DNA of 5,254 nucleotides from Bacillus sp. X1(2014) (GTDB taxonomy: Bacteria; Bacillota; Bacilli; Bacillales_B; DSM-18226). Location of the stretch: positions 1 to 5,254 of the forward strand of contig NZ_VEED01000046.1 of assembly GCF_007678255.1 (NCBI RefSeq). The letters are read 5' to 3'. Shown in pieces: positions 1 to 4,595 of this stretch; the stretch's first letter is position 1, and each line of letters starts with the position of its first letter. A program made the translations under genes and the position numbers. The notes beneath the pieces were generated by a model. That model ran no database searches. It was not told the origin of the DNA and worked only from the letters and a program-made list of their open reading frames with translations.

Positions 1-1
1 T

Positions 2-91
2 TATTCCTATATCAAAGGTTATGAAATCCTGCGAATAAGCGAGTATTCGGGAGAAAATCGTATTAAACTGAGGGAGTGTAAGAAGGTATAG
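2..91 (+). CDS. C-terminal end of an unrecognised protein (5' end outside window)
   Basis: An open frame enters from the left edge and ends at a TAG at 89-91, giving 29 residues that begin YSYIKGYEIL and end KLRECKKV. The mix of K, E, R, I and Y is typical of a Bacillaceae protein tail, and the frame has no internal stop. No domain can be identified from so short a piece. It ends 55 bases before the next start and is on the same strand. No convincing hairpin terminator lies between the two, so read-through into the downstream gene is possible. It could be a chance open frame, but the other two forward frames close sooner. Confidence 0.45.
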   Translation, partial: YSYIKGYEILRISEYSGENRIKLRECKKV

Positions 92-146
92 ACGATAAAA
101 TATAGAATATATACACAATAGAAACTATTCGTAGGGGGTGTTTAGT

Positions 147-359
147 TTGAATAATCACGATGAAACACCTGAAGAAAAAAGAGAACGATTAAGACAAGGT
201 GAATTAAAAAATAATCCAACTGGTTCATTAAACGATTCATTAAATAGAGGAAGTAATGGGAATTTAACTGATTTAACTGGTGGTATGGGTTGGAAAGGGA
301 CAGGAATATTAATTGTTGTATTAATAGTTGGATTTGTTTTATATAAACTGATTTTTTAA
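147..359 (+). CDS. DUF6366-type small membrane protein
   Basis: A 70-residue protein with a charged N-terminus (DETPEEKRERLRQ, residues 5-17), a polar Asn/Gly/Ser-rich middle including ELKNNPTG (about 19-26), and one C-terminal membrane helix (about 51-69, GTGILIVVLIVGFVLYKLI) after GGMGWK. This layout, with ELKNNPTG and GGxGWKGTG, matches what I remember of the DUF6366 family of Bacillaceae; its function is unknown. A GTG at 138 would give three more residues, but the purine-rich AGGGGG at about 133-137 abuts it. The TTG at 147 lies about 9 bases after that site and gives the usual MNN-type start, so I chose it. A repeat-derived hairpin with a T-run follows the stop by about 20 bases and probably terminates transcription. 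Confidence 0.8.
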   Translation: MNNHDETPEEKRERLRQGELKNNPTGSLNDSLNRGSNGNLTDLTGGMGWKGTGILIVVLIVGFVLYKLIF

Positions 360-369
360 AGATTTTTTG

Positions 370-436
370 AAGTGTTTGCTGCCATCGAATCGAAGGCGAC
401 TTTTCTTATTGTGCAACGTGGCAGGTTTGTTCAATA
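370..436 (+). repeat. Interspersed hairpin repeat, copy A (hairpin plus right flank)
   Basis: The right flank CTTATTGTGCAACGTGGCAG followed by GTTTGTTCAATAA matches the right flanks of the other copies in this window. In front of it is a short hairpin: GCC, mismatch, TCG, loop AAT, CGA, mismatch, GGC (381-397), followed by ACTTTT. The left flank seen in other copies is not recognisable here; it would overlap the 3' end of the DUF6366-type gene. Confidence 0.6.
378..405 (+). terminator. Possible intrinsic terminator after the DUF6366-type gene
   Basis: The interrupted hairpin at 381-397 (3 + 3 base pairs around a one-by-one mismatch, loop AAT) is followed by a TTTTCTT tract about 20 bases after the stop codon. 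It is part of repeat copy A. The stem is short, so efficiency is uncertain. Confidence 0.4.
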
Positions 437-499
437 ATTTTCCGCAACAATTGGTATTTATTGTATAATTTTAATTAGGATACCTTAGGAGGGAAGTAT

Positions 500-628
500 A
501 TGATATTAAATACAATAACACCTATAGCAATATTAGCAGGACTTGTTATTCTTGGATTCCTAATGGTTAAGTTAGTTAAGGTGTTAAAAAATAAGGGAGT
601 ACAGGTTAGATTATTCAAATACGAATAG
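500..628 (+). CDS. 42-residue single-helix membrane microprotein, unrecognised
   Basis: The ATG at 500 is preceded by a clear ribosome binding site, AGGAGGG at 487-493, with 6 bases between. The product starts MILNTITPIAILAG, has one predicted membrane helix at about residues 5-23 and a basic tail (KLVKVLKNKGVQVRLFKYE) that should face the cytoplasm. A TATAAT at 464-469 is a plausible -10 box, but no good -35 is visible. The stop is followed at once by CTTTTTTTTATCC, without an obvious hairpin. I do not recognise the family. The good ribosome binding site and membrane-protein composition favour a real gene that automatic callers would miss because of its length. Confidence 0.6.
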   Translation: MILNTITPIAILAGLVILGFLMVKLVKVLKNKGVQVRLFKYE

Positions 629-654
629 TCTTTTTTTTATCCTTAACATAAAAA

Positions 655-756
655 TTTGTGAAGAATTACACTTAAAGTAACGGGTGCAAGAGTTAAAGAT
701 GGGCATAGCTGCGCGAATTTTTTGCTTGTCGTACTAAAGGCGCAGGTTAATGAGGT
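655..756 (+). repeat. Interspersed hairpin repeat, copy B (full length, degenerate core)
   Basis: The left flank TTGTGAAGAATTACACTTAA followed by AGTAACGGGTGCAAGAGTT is shared with copies E and F. The right flank TTTTTTGCTTGTCGTACTAA followed by AGGCGCAGGTTAATGA matches the others. The outer arms TAACGGGTGC and GCGCAGGTTA are imperfect inverted repeats. The inner core (GGGCATAGCTGCGCG) pairs poorly, so this copy looks decayed. It lies between the convergent 42-residue gene and the Sda-like gene. Confidence 0.65.
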
Positions 757-807
757 GAAATTACGCCATTAATATCGCTATCGACTCAAAAAGCTAAAAA
801 AATAAGA

Positions 808-963
808 CTAGGATTGTAAACCAGTCTCAAGTAATAAGTCATATATATCTCTTTCCACAATTTCCTCTAACAACATTTTTAAAAAAGAATCATTTAATTT
901 ATGTTCATAAGCCGTTAAATATATATCAATTAGCTCTTCATTAGATAGTGTTTTAAATCGCAT
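808..963 (-). CDS. sda: Sda-like sporulation histidine kinase inhibitor
   Basis: A 51-residue protein starting MRFKTLSNEELIDIYLTAYE. From residue 6 it aligns without gaps to B. subtilis Sda as I remember it: LS-x-E-x-LI...Y..A.E...LN...F......EI..R. Leu23 and Phe27 fall where Sda Leu21 and Phe25 contact the KinA dimerisation domain. Sda is a cytosolic helical hairpin that blocks KinA/KinB autophosphorylation and so delays sporulation during replication stress. The C-terminus is about 5 residues longer than in B. subtilis. ATG 963 is chosen because AAGGAGA (plus 969-975) lies 5 bases upstream; an in-frame ATG at 984 has no good site. Possible regulation by DnaA is suggested by a near-consensus box at 999-1007. 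The family call is from motif recall, not a search. Confidence 0.78.
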   Translation of the reverse strand: MRFKTLSNEELIDIYLTAYEHKLNDSFLKMLLEEIVERDIYDLLLETGLQS

Positions 964-998
964 TACTATCTCCTTGTTATTCATCCTAGAATAATTTT

Positions 999-1007
999 GT
1001 GCATATT
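999..1007 (-). promoter_or_regulatory. Possible DnaA box upstream of the Sda-like gene
   Basis: On the minus strand this reads ATATGCACA, one mismatch from the TTATNCACA consensus, about 36 bases upstream of the Sda-like start. B. subtilis sda is known to be activated by DnaA through boxes in its promoter. A single imperfect nonamer in AT-rich DNA is weak evidence on its own. Confidence 0.25.
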
Positions 1008-1147
1008 TATAGAGAATTTTTGTAAGTCTTTATAAAATCCAAGGTGACTTTTTTATTGAGTTATAAGTAACCGCATTTTACTTTTTATAAAACTAATATC
1101 TTTTCATTTATAACCCGTACATAACGTACTAAATATGAATTTATCAT
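1008..1147. other. AT-rich intergenic stretch, nothing firm
   Basis: Most of the gap between the Sda-like gene and the phosphatase gene, both on the minus strand. It should hold the promoter of the Sda-like gene, but I cannot point to a convincing -35/-10 pair. The part TTTTTTATTGAGTTATAAGT at about 1048-1067 vaguely resembles the right flank of the interspersed repeat. No coding frame with a ribosome binding site is visible on either strand. Confidence 0.4.
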
Positions 1148-1174
1148 AAAAAGCTCTTGGTCATCCTTTAGAAC
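1148..1174 (-). terminator. Weak candidate terminator after the phosphatase gene
   Basis: On the minus strand GTTCT (1174-1170) can pair with AGAGC (1157-1153), including one G-U pair, around a loop of about 12 bases, followed by TTTTT. It lies about 40 bases beyond the phosphatase stop codon. The stem is short and the call is tentative. Confidence 0.3.
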
Positions 1175-1214
1175 GTTTTTTACAACTCCTGAATCCACCA
1201 ACTTTTTTTATAGT

Positions 1215-2552
1215 CTAATGGTTTGCTAACAAAACTTTTTCATTTGTTCCTAACTTAATGGTAGATTCAGTAGGGATCCATAAACCGGTATTTTCATTTC
1301 TACCTTGAAGTACATATTTAGGGTTATTTTTCCCCATTCGTGAGGAAGCCAATTTTGAAAGTTCTCCAATTTTGCTGCCGCTTACGCGATTAATAATCAA
1401 GCTAAGCTTTGTATCCTTAAACTCGGTCAACATTTCATAATCGGTATTGCTGTCGCCTGCAACAAAGATAGGGCCACATCCTCCTTTATTACTGGCAATT
1501 TCATTTATAATGGTTTTTGTTTTTCCTTGACCAGCAGTAATCGGATAATTTTCTTCATAAACAGGCTTGATGTTTCCGGATTCTTTCTTTAATCTCATGC
1601 CAAATACGTTTTCTTCCGGAAGGTTATAACCATATTTAGGATTGGATGCGAATACTTCCACTACTTCTTCCATTGAAGCGGATACAACATAAACATCAAT
1701 TCCATTATTCTGAAACGTGTGCATTAAATTTGAAATTTCAGGTGCCAATCGTAAACCCGTTATATGGGAAATGCTTACTACGCCAGCATCGCCGTGCAAC
1801 TGTTGCGGACTTGTCAGTTTCTCTTTCGATATGCCTGCACCTAAGTTGAGATCATTAGAATCTTCCGCCAACTGTTTAACTTCTCCAACTGACATGTTTG
1901 AAAACAAGTAAAGAACCCATGGATAACTAATGTCAGTACTATACGTATCGCCAATTGCCTCATAAAGGAAATATAGTTTCACCTTAAAATCTTGAAAATA
2001 ATCTGTGGCGCGAATCTCATCGAGAGATTGATCGCCTATTAATACCTTGTAATGTCGATAAAGATAGTCATAATCCCGTTTTAGATCATTTGTAATCGCT
2101 TCTAGCGTTACCAATTCCCCGTTATTGTTTTTATAGGCGTTTGAAAATGGCCCATCTGGAATCTTCGTTTTTATGACTGTGTAAAACTCTTCTGGAGTCA
2201 GATTAAATTTCATTTGATCAATTTGATAGAAGAAAAGGGCTTCTTCTGTATCATTCATAATGCTCGTATTATCCCAGTCAAATATGGCGTAGGGTTTCTT
2301 TTCTGACTTATACCTAGAGCTTTTGACACCATACTTGTTGATCAAATCTTGAATGGCTTCATATGTATTCGGAGCCCATTTCCCTTGATCCAACATCTGG
2401 ATAGATGAAAGATTTTCTTTTTTTTCAAACTTTTTATCTTGATCCGCAACCTTTGATTTTTCAGATGTTGCTGAAAACCCTGTTGTCAGAAGCAAGCTGC
2501 TGATGACGATACTTCCCACGATGCCTTTCAGTTTTTTTCTTTGCATGAACAT
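1215..2552 (-). CDS. Secreted HAD-superfamily phosphatase (phosphorylcholine/phosphoserine phosphatase-like)
   Basis: A 445-residue exported hydrolase. The N-terminus is a Sec signal peptide: basic RKKLKG (5-10), hydrophobic core IVGSIVISSLLLTTGF (11-26), and a likely signal peptidase I site after FSA (28). There is no lipobox cysteine, so it is probably released or wall-associated. All four HAD motifs are present: DWDNT (nucleophile D92, acid D94, T96), S291 in VVSAS, K344 in GQGK, and GDSNTD (D367, D371) for Mg2+ binding. The insert between motifs I and II (about 97-285) forms a large cap domain. This layout resembles PF12710-type phosphatases such as Pseudomonas phosphorylcholine phosphatase; the substrate cannot be read from sequence. 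ATG 2552 is chosen because AGGAGGA (2561-2567) is 8 bases upstream; the ATG at 2546 is too far. The gene stands alone, with its own promoter and a leader terminator. Its active-site set is complete, so it should be functional. Confidence 0.85.
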   Translation of the reverse strand: MFMQRKKLKGIVGSIVISSLLLTTGFSATSEKSKVADQDKKFEKKENLSSIQMLDQGKWAPNTYEAIQDLINKYGVKSSRYKSEKKPYAIFDWDNTSIMNDTEEALFFYQIDQMKFNLTPEEFYTVIKTKIPDGPFSNAYKNNNGELVTLEAITNDLKRDYDYLYRHYKVLIGDQSLDEIRATDYFQDFKVKLYFLYEAIGDTYSTDISYPWVLYLFSNMSVGEVKQLAEDSNDLNLGAGISKEKLTSPQQLHGDAGVVSISHITGLRLAPEISNLMHTFQNNGIDVYVVSASMEEVVEVFASNPKYGYNLPEENVFGMRLKKESGNIKPVYEENYPITAGQGKTKTIINEIASNKGGCGPIFVAGDSNTDYEMLTEFKDTKLSLIINRVSGSKIGELSKLASSRMGKNNPKYVLQGRNENTGLWIPTESTIKLGTNEKVLLANH

Positions 2553-2575
2553 TTCCTGTTTCCTCCTTTTAAAGC

Positions 2576-2622
2576 AAAAAAAGCGCCTTTAACAACAGTC
2601 TATTTGACTGCTGCTAAGGCGC
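2576..2622 (-). terminator. Strong intrinsic terminator in the 5' leader of the phosphatase gene (attenuator candidate)
   Basis: Read on the minus strand, GGCGCCTTAGCAGCAGTC (2622-2605 region) pairs with GACTGTTGTTAAAGGCGC around a loop of about 5 bases, giving about 17 pairs with one bulge. It is followed by seven T (2582-2576). The two A/C mismatches on the plus strand become G-U pairs in the minus-strand RNA, so the structure is built for the minus strand. It lies between the promoter (2651-2678) and the ribosome binding site (2561-2567). No minus-strand gene lies upstream in the window, so it must act on the phosphatase transcript itself. The roughly 25 leader bases before it are too short for most known riboswitch aptamers, and I recognise none. 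Confidence 0.7.
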
Positions 2623-2650
2623 CTTTGCCCGGTAATTATTTTATACCTCT

Positions 2651-2678
2651 AATATACCATAAGTGTGCGAAATTTCAA
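2651..2678 (-). promoter_or_regulatory. SigA-type promoter of the phosphatase gene
   Basis: On the minus strand, TTGAAA (-35, 2678-2673) is separated by 16 bases from TATATT (-10, 2656-2651), with an extended -10 TGG just before it. Transcription would start near 2644, giving a leader of about 90 bases that contains the terminator hairpin. Confidence 0.55.
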
Positions 2679-2840
2679 ATATTTAAACTAGTCAGTTTTT
2701 TAACTATTCACCATTATTCATAAAATGAATCCCCACAACAGCCAAAAATATTTACACCTCGTTCCTGTGGGTTTATACAAAATGGAGTTTGGGAAAAAGA
2801 TGTATTCGAGTTTAAAAAGTAATATATTAATTTGATATTT
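2679..2840. other. Divergent intergenic region without a supported gene
   Basis: This stretch lies between the phosphatase promoter and repeat copy D. It contains a 36-codon forward frame from an ATG at 2725 with no ribosome binding site, and a loose inverted repeat CCCACA/TGTGGG (about 2732-2770). Neither is convincing. Confidence 0.4.
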
Positions 2841-2931
2841 CCTACTCAACTAACGGATGCAGGAGTTCAATAAGGTGTTGCTGCCGCAGCATCTTTTTTG
2901 CTTATTGAGCTACTGGCAGTTAATTCAATAA
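2841..2931 (+). repeat. Interspersed hairpin repeat, copy D (full length)
   Basis: Left flank CTCAACTAACGGATGCAGG, right flank CTTATTGAGCTACTGGCAGT followed by TAATTCAATAA. The inner stem AAGGTGTTGC (2872-2881), loop TGCC, GCAGCATCTT (2886-2895) has 10 pairs including two G-U, and TTTTTTG follows directly. A second arm pair, AGTTCAATAAG (2864-2874) and CTTATTGAGCT (2901-2911), encloses it. The outermost arms also match imperfectly, so the whole element can fold as one long hairpin. It lies upstream of the 3020 gene and shares its inner stem with copy E. Confidence 0.75.
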
Positions 2932-2957
2932 AAAGACAAATTTAAGCAGATTATAAA

Positions 2958-2966
2958 TGGTATAGA
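2958..2966 (+). promoter_or_regulatory. Possible extended -10 promoter for the 3020 gene
   Basis: TGGTATAGA fits the TGnTATAnT extended -10 pattern with one mismatch and lies about 54 bases before the ATG. No good -35 is present at the right distance. Confidence 0.35.
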
Positions 2967-3019
2967 ATTCGTAGTCCATTTCTTATTTTTTACTAGCCTG
3001 GGTAAAAAGGAGTAACTTT

Positions 3020-3310
3020 ATGTCATTTAAAAAATATATGTTTGCTGCATTTATTGCTGCAATTCTTTCTATTGTTATTCGTTCCATACTTCGTGCCAAT
3101 GGCATCCATATTTTTCTTAACCAAAACTCAACTGGTCAAATATTGTTATATTTGGTCATTTTGCATTGTGTTATTTATTCTTTAAAGGACGGTCTGATAA
3201 TTAAGAATTATATAAATGAATTTTCAAGAGATTGTGAAGCATTGTACTTAAACTATCTGGTGCTAGAATTAAACAAGGTGTTGCTGTGGCAACATCTTTT
3301 TGCTTGTTGA
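3020..3310 (+). CDS. Two-helix small membrane protein with a repeat-encoded C-terminus
   Basis: A 96-residue protein of unknown family. AAAAGGAG (3005-3012) lies 7 bases before the ATG, a good ribosome binding site. Predicted membrane helices are at about residues 6-24 (YMFAAFIAAILSIVIRSIL) and 38-55 (STGQILLYLVILHCVIYS), joined by a short loop. A charged segment KDGLIIKNYINEFSR (56-70) follows. From about residue 71 (DCEALYLNYL onward) the codons and the TGA come from interspersed repeat copy E, so the last 26 residues are not an ordinary protein end. The ancestral gene probably ended elsewhere. The hairpin and T-run of the repeat lie inside the frame, before the stop. The protein may be real and altered, or a decaying gene; codon use up to residue 70 looks normal. 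Confidence 0.6.
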   Translation: MSFKKYMFAAFIAAILSIVIRSILRANGIHIFLNQNSTGQILLYLVILHCVIYSLKDGLIIKNYINEFSRDCEALYLNYLVLELNKVLLWQHLFAC

Positions 3311-3337
3311 GCTAACTGGCACTTTAGTTGAACAATC
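3223..3337 (+). repeat. Interspersed hairpin repeat, copy E (inside the 3' end of the 3020 gene)
   Basis: Left flank GATTGTGAAGCATTGTACTT followed by AAACTATCTGGTGCTAGAATT, right flank CTTGTTGAGCTAACTGGCAC followed by TTTAGTTGAACAATC. Similarity to copy F (TTCA...AGATTGTGAAG) extends the left edge to about 3222. The inner stem is nearly the same as in copy D. It overprints the coding sequence from about codon 68-71 to beyond the stop. Confidence 0.75.
3275..3301 (+). terminator. Intrinsic terminator-like hairpin overlapping the end of the 3020 gene
   Basis: AAGGTGTTGC (3275-3284), loop TGTG, GCAACATCTT (3289-3298) gives 10 pairs with one G-U, followed by TTTG. The T-run ends at 3301, seven bases before the TGA at 3308-3310. 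If it terminates, the transcript would end before the stop codon. Confidence 0.55.
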
Positions 3338-3602
3338 GTCATTAGCATTTTTTTAACAATCGGTCGATACTTCACTTTAAAGAGTTAAGAGAATTGAAGC
3401 TTTAATTATTTCCGAAAGGAATCCCACTACCGATAATGACGAATTGTGTTATCTTAACATGAAAAATCCGGAATTATATAACTAAAATCTAATGACCAGA
3501 AACAAGTAACTGAAAATATTTCTGTGATTAAAGAATGTTTGTTCAATAATCGGGCGTTTTTCTTTAGTAAAAAGGCGTCTTTTTTATATGCACTTCACGA
3601 AA
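3338..3602. other. Intergenic stretch with inverted repeat and weak hairpin, no supported gene
   Basis: Holds a spaced inverted repeat, TCGTCATTA (about 3336-3344) and TAATGACGA (about 3434-3442), extendable to 12 matches with one gap. It also contains TTGTTCAATAATCGGGCG (about 3539-3556), whose first half equals the tail of repeat copy A. A weak hairpin with TTTTTT follows at about 3552-3587. A 34-codon forward open stretch (about 3382-3484) has no proper start. Positions here may be off by one base. Confidence 0.4.
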
Positions 3603-3712
3603 GATTGTGAAGATTTTTACTTAAACTATAGGATGCAAGAGTTGAAAATCAGGGCTGTCATTATGGCAGCCTTTTCTTATTCGACTAACGTGGCTGGTTA
3701 GCTCAAAAAGGT
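3603..3712 (+). repeat. Interspersed hairpin repeat, copy F (full length)
   Basis: Left flank AGATTGTGAAGATTTTTACT followed by TAAACTATAGGATGCAAG, right flank TTTTCTTATTCGACTAACGT followed by GGCTGGTTAGCTCAA. The inner stem AGGGCTGTC, loop ATTAT, GGCAGCCTT (about 3652-3674) has 9 pairs including G-U, with TTTTCTT after it. The arm AGTTGAA pairs with TTCGACT; copy D has AGTTCAA with TTGAGCT at the same place, a compensatory change. A further CTTCAC/GTGAAG inverted repeat lies at the left edge. Positions may be off by one. Confidence 0.75.
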
Positions 3713-3768
3713 ATGTTTTAATAAATAATTGCTCTATAATCAGGTTAATAGATAAAGAAAATAAAAGA

Positions 3769-3912
3769 ATGGCAATCCTTAATGAAGGGGATGAGGACAT
3801 TCTTATTGTTTTAGACTTTGATGAAAATAACAACCTCGTAATGCACCCAAGATGGAATATTAATATCACTATTCTAGGCGATAAGCGATTAAAATTTACC
3901 ACTAATTCGTAG
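3769..3912 (+). pseudogene. Apparent 5'-truncated reading frame next to repeat copy F
   Basis: From ATG 3769 the frame encodes 47 residues starting MAILNEGDEDILIVLDFDEN and ending LGDKRLKFTTNS before a TAG. The composition (D, E, N, I, L) reads like a genuine soluble Bacillaceae protein. No ribosome binding site precedes the ATG, and the frame stays open upstream, through residues such as RLIDKENKR, into repeat copy F with no other start codon. I infer that the repeat replaced or displaced the gene's 5' end. I do not recognise the family. It might instead be a leaderless or poorly translated small gene. Confidence 0.35.
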
Positions 3913-3930
3913 CTAAAACAATAGACTTTC

Positions 3931-3970
3931 CCTTTTTCTTGTTCAACAAACGGAGCAGTTTAGTATATTT
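3931..3970 (+). repeat. Interspersed hairpin repeat, copy I (right flank only)
   Basis: CCTTTTTCTTGTTCAACAAA followed by CGGAGCAGTTTAGTAT matches the right flank of the other copies. No inner stem or left flank is visible, so this is a partial or decayed copy just after the 3769-3912 frame. Confidence 0.5.
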
Positions 3971-4148
3971 TAAGGACTAAACGAATTATCAATAATAAAA
4001 TTAGACTTGTACTTTTTGTTTTTAATTTTTAGTTCAACCAAAATATTAGGGGTAACTAAATTTCTTCCATCAAAGAAATTTCGTAAGCACATTCCACTTA
4101 CAAATGAATTACTTATAAAATGACTAAGTTTAAAGGGGTGATAGGTAA
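3971..4148. other. AT-rich intergenic stretch with one small hairpin
   Basis: AAATTTCTT (4058-4066), loop CCATCA, AAGAAATTT (4073-4081) is a perfect 9-pair inverted repeat without a T-run, so it is not an obvious terminator; it could be an operator. A reverse-strand open frame across this area has neither a ribosome binding site nor a protein-like composition. Confidence 0.4.
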
Positions 4149-4271
4149 TTGGAGCGAATGAAAATAAAAAGAATTGCAGTCGATTCCATCCTTTATACAG
4201 AAGTTGACGATTGTGATACAGACGATAATACAGATGATTGGGATGTTCAATTTGAAGGAGGTGAAAGTTAA
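4149..4271 (+). CDS. Small acidic protein of 40 residues, unrecognised
   Basis: The TTG at 4149 follows AAAGGGGTGA (about 4132-4141) by about 7 bases, a strong ribosome binding site, and gives MERMKIKRIAVDSILYTEVD followed by the acidic run DDCDTDDNTDDWDVQFEGGES. An in-frame ATG at 4158 has only GGAG at very short spacing. The N-terminus is basic and the C-terminal half strongly acidic, with no membrane helix. The family is unknown. A perfect anti-Shine-Dalgarno match, AAGGAGGTGA, lies inside its last codons and once served a following gene. The good initiation site and charge pattern support a real gene, but it is short and lies in an eroded region. Confidence 0.45.
   Translation: MERMKIKRIAVDSILYTEVDDCDTDDNTDDWDVQFEGGES
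4255..4264 (+). promoter_or_regulatory. Full-length ribosome binding site without a normal start codon
   Basis: AAGGAGGTGA matches the 16S anti-Shine-Dalgarno sequence over 10 bases. Seven bases later, just after the TAA of the preceding ORF, is ATA (4272-4274) where ATG would be expected. Confidence 0.5.
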
Positions 4272-4379
4272 ATATCAATTGCTAATGCCTTTAAATTTGA
4301 AACCCGGAAATAATCCACATTTATGTCATTTGAGATTAAAATGAATTTAGGTGGAATGTGTATTGCTAATTTTTCATAA
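4272..4379 (+). pseudogene. Remnant of a small gene behind the perfect ribosome binding site
   Basis: Starting at ATA 4272, the frame reads xSIANAFKFETRK, then TAA at 4311, and continues in the same frame as STFMSFEIKMNLGGMCIANFS to a TAA at 4377-4379. Optimal spacing from AAGGAGGTGA, a lost start codon (ATG to ATA) and one internal stop suggest a 35-codon gene that has decayed. It would have been co-transcribed with the preceding 40-residue ORF. The alternative is chance similarity to an initiation region. Confidence 0.3.
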
Positions 4380-4444
4380 TAGTTGAATTATAATATTTCT
4401 CTAACCAATAAGAATGCTTAATACCGTCAAATAATTATTTCATT

Positions 4445-4548
4445 AGTGTGGACCAGTGTACTTAAACTAACCGGTGCTTGAGTAACAAAGAGTCGAATCT
4501 GCGACTCTTTGTTACTTGTTCCACTAACGACGCAGGTTACTTCAAGAA
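4445..4548 (+). repeat. Interspersed hairpin repeat, copy G (with a perfect 15-base-pair stem)
   Basis: Left flank GTACTTAAACTAACCGGTGC, right flank TTGTTCCACTAACGACGCAG followed by GTTACTTCAAG. The core AGTAACAAAGAGTCG (4481-4495), loop AATCTG, CGACTCTTTGTTACT (4502-4516) is a perfect 15-pair stem, unrelated in sequence to the stems of the other copies. There is no long T-run directly after it, so it is less terminator-like than the others. It lies upstream of the 4596 gene. Confidence 0.75.
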
Positions 4549-4595
4549 GGATTTCTAAAAAAAGTATAGAAACAATAAAAATAGGGAGTGGTTTT

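Noticed and set aside
1020..1076. Possible ninth copy of the interspersed repeat (TTTTTTATTGAGTTATAAGT)
   Set aside because: Only about a dozen bases resemble the right flank, and the GCAGGTTAG part is not preserved.
1646..1911. Two forward open frames within the phosphatase gene
   Set aside because: Both lie antisense to a gene with intact catalytic motifs and lack ribosome binding sites.
2541..2723. Forward open frame of 60 codons over the phosphatase leader
   Set aside because: It overlaps the leader hairpin, promoter and start of the phosphatase and has no initiation signal.
2725..2835. Forward 36-codon frame starting MNPHNSQKYLHL
   Set aside because: No ribosome binding site precedes it and nothing in the composition supports it.
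3621..3902. Minus-strand open frame of 93 codons with a GTG start
   Set aside because: It is antisense to the gene-like 3769-3912 frame and to repeat copy F, has no ribosome binding site, and its composition (I, L, S, R runs) looks like an antisense shadow.
3970..4278. Minus-strand open frame of 102 codons
   Set aside because: There is no ribosome binding site, the composition is low-complexity and rich in F, H, N and Y, typical of AT-rich antisense DNA, and it lies opposite the better-supported 4149 ORF.
4509..4595. N-terminal extension of the 68-residue protein
   Set aside because: The extension is encoded by repeat copy G and lacks an initiation site; the ATG at 4596 has one.
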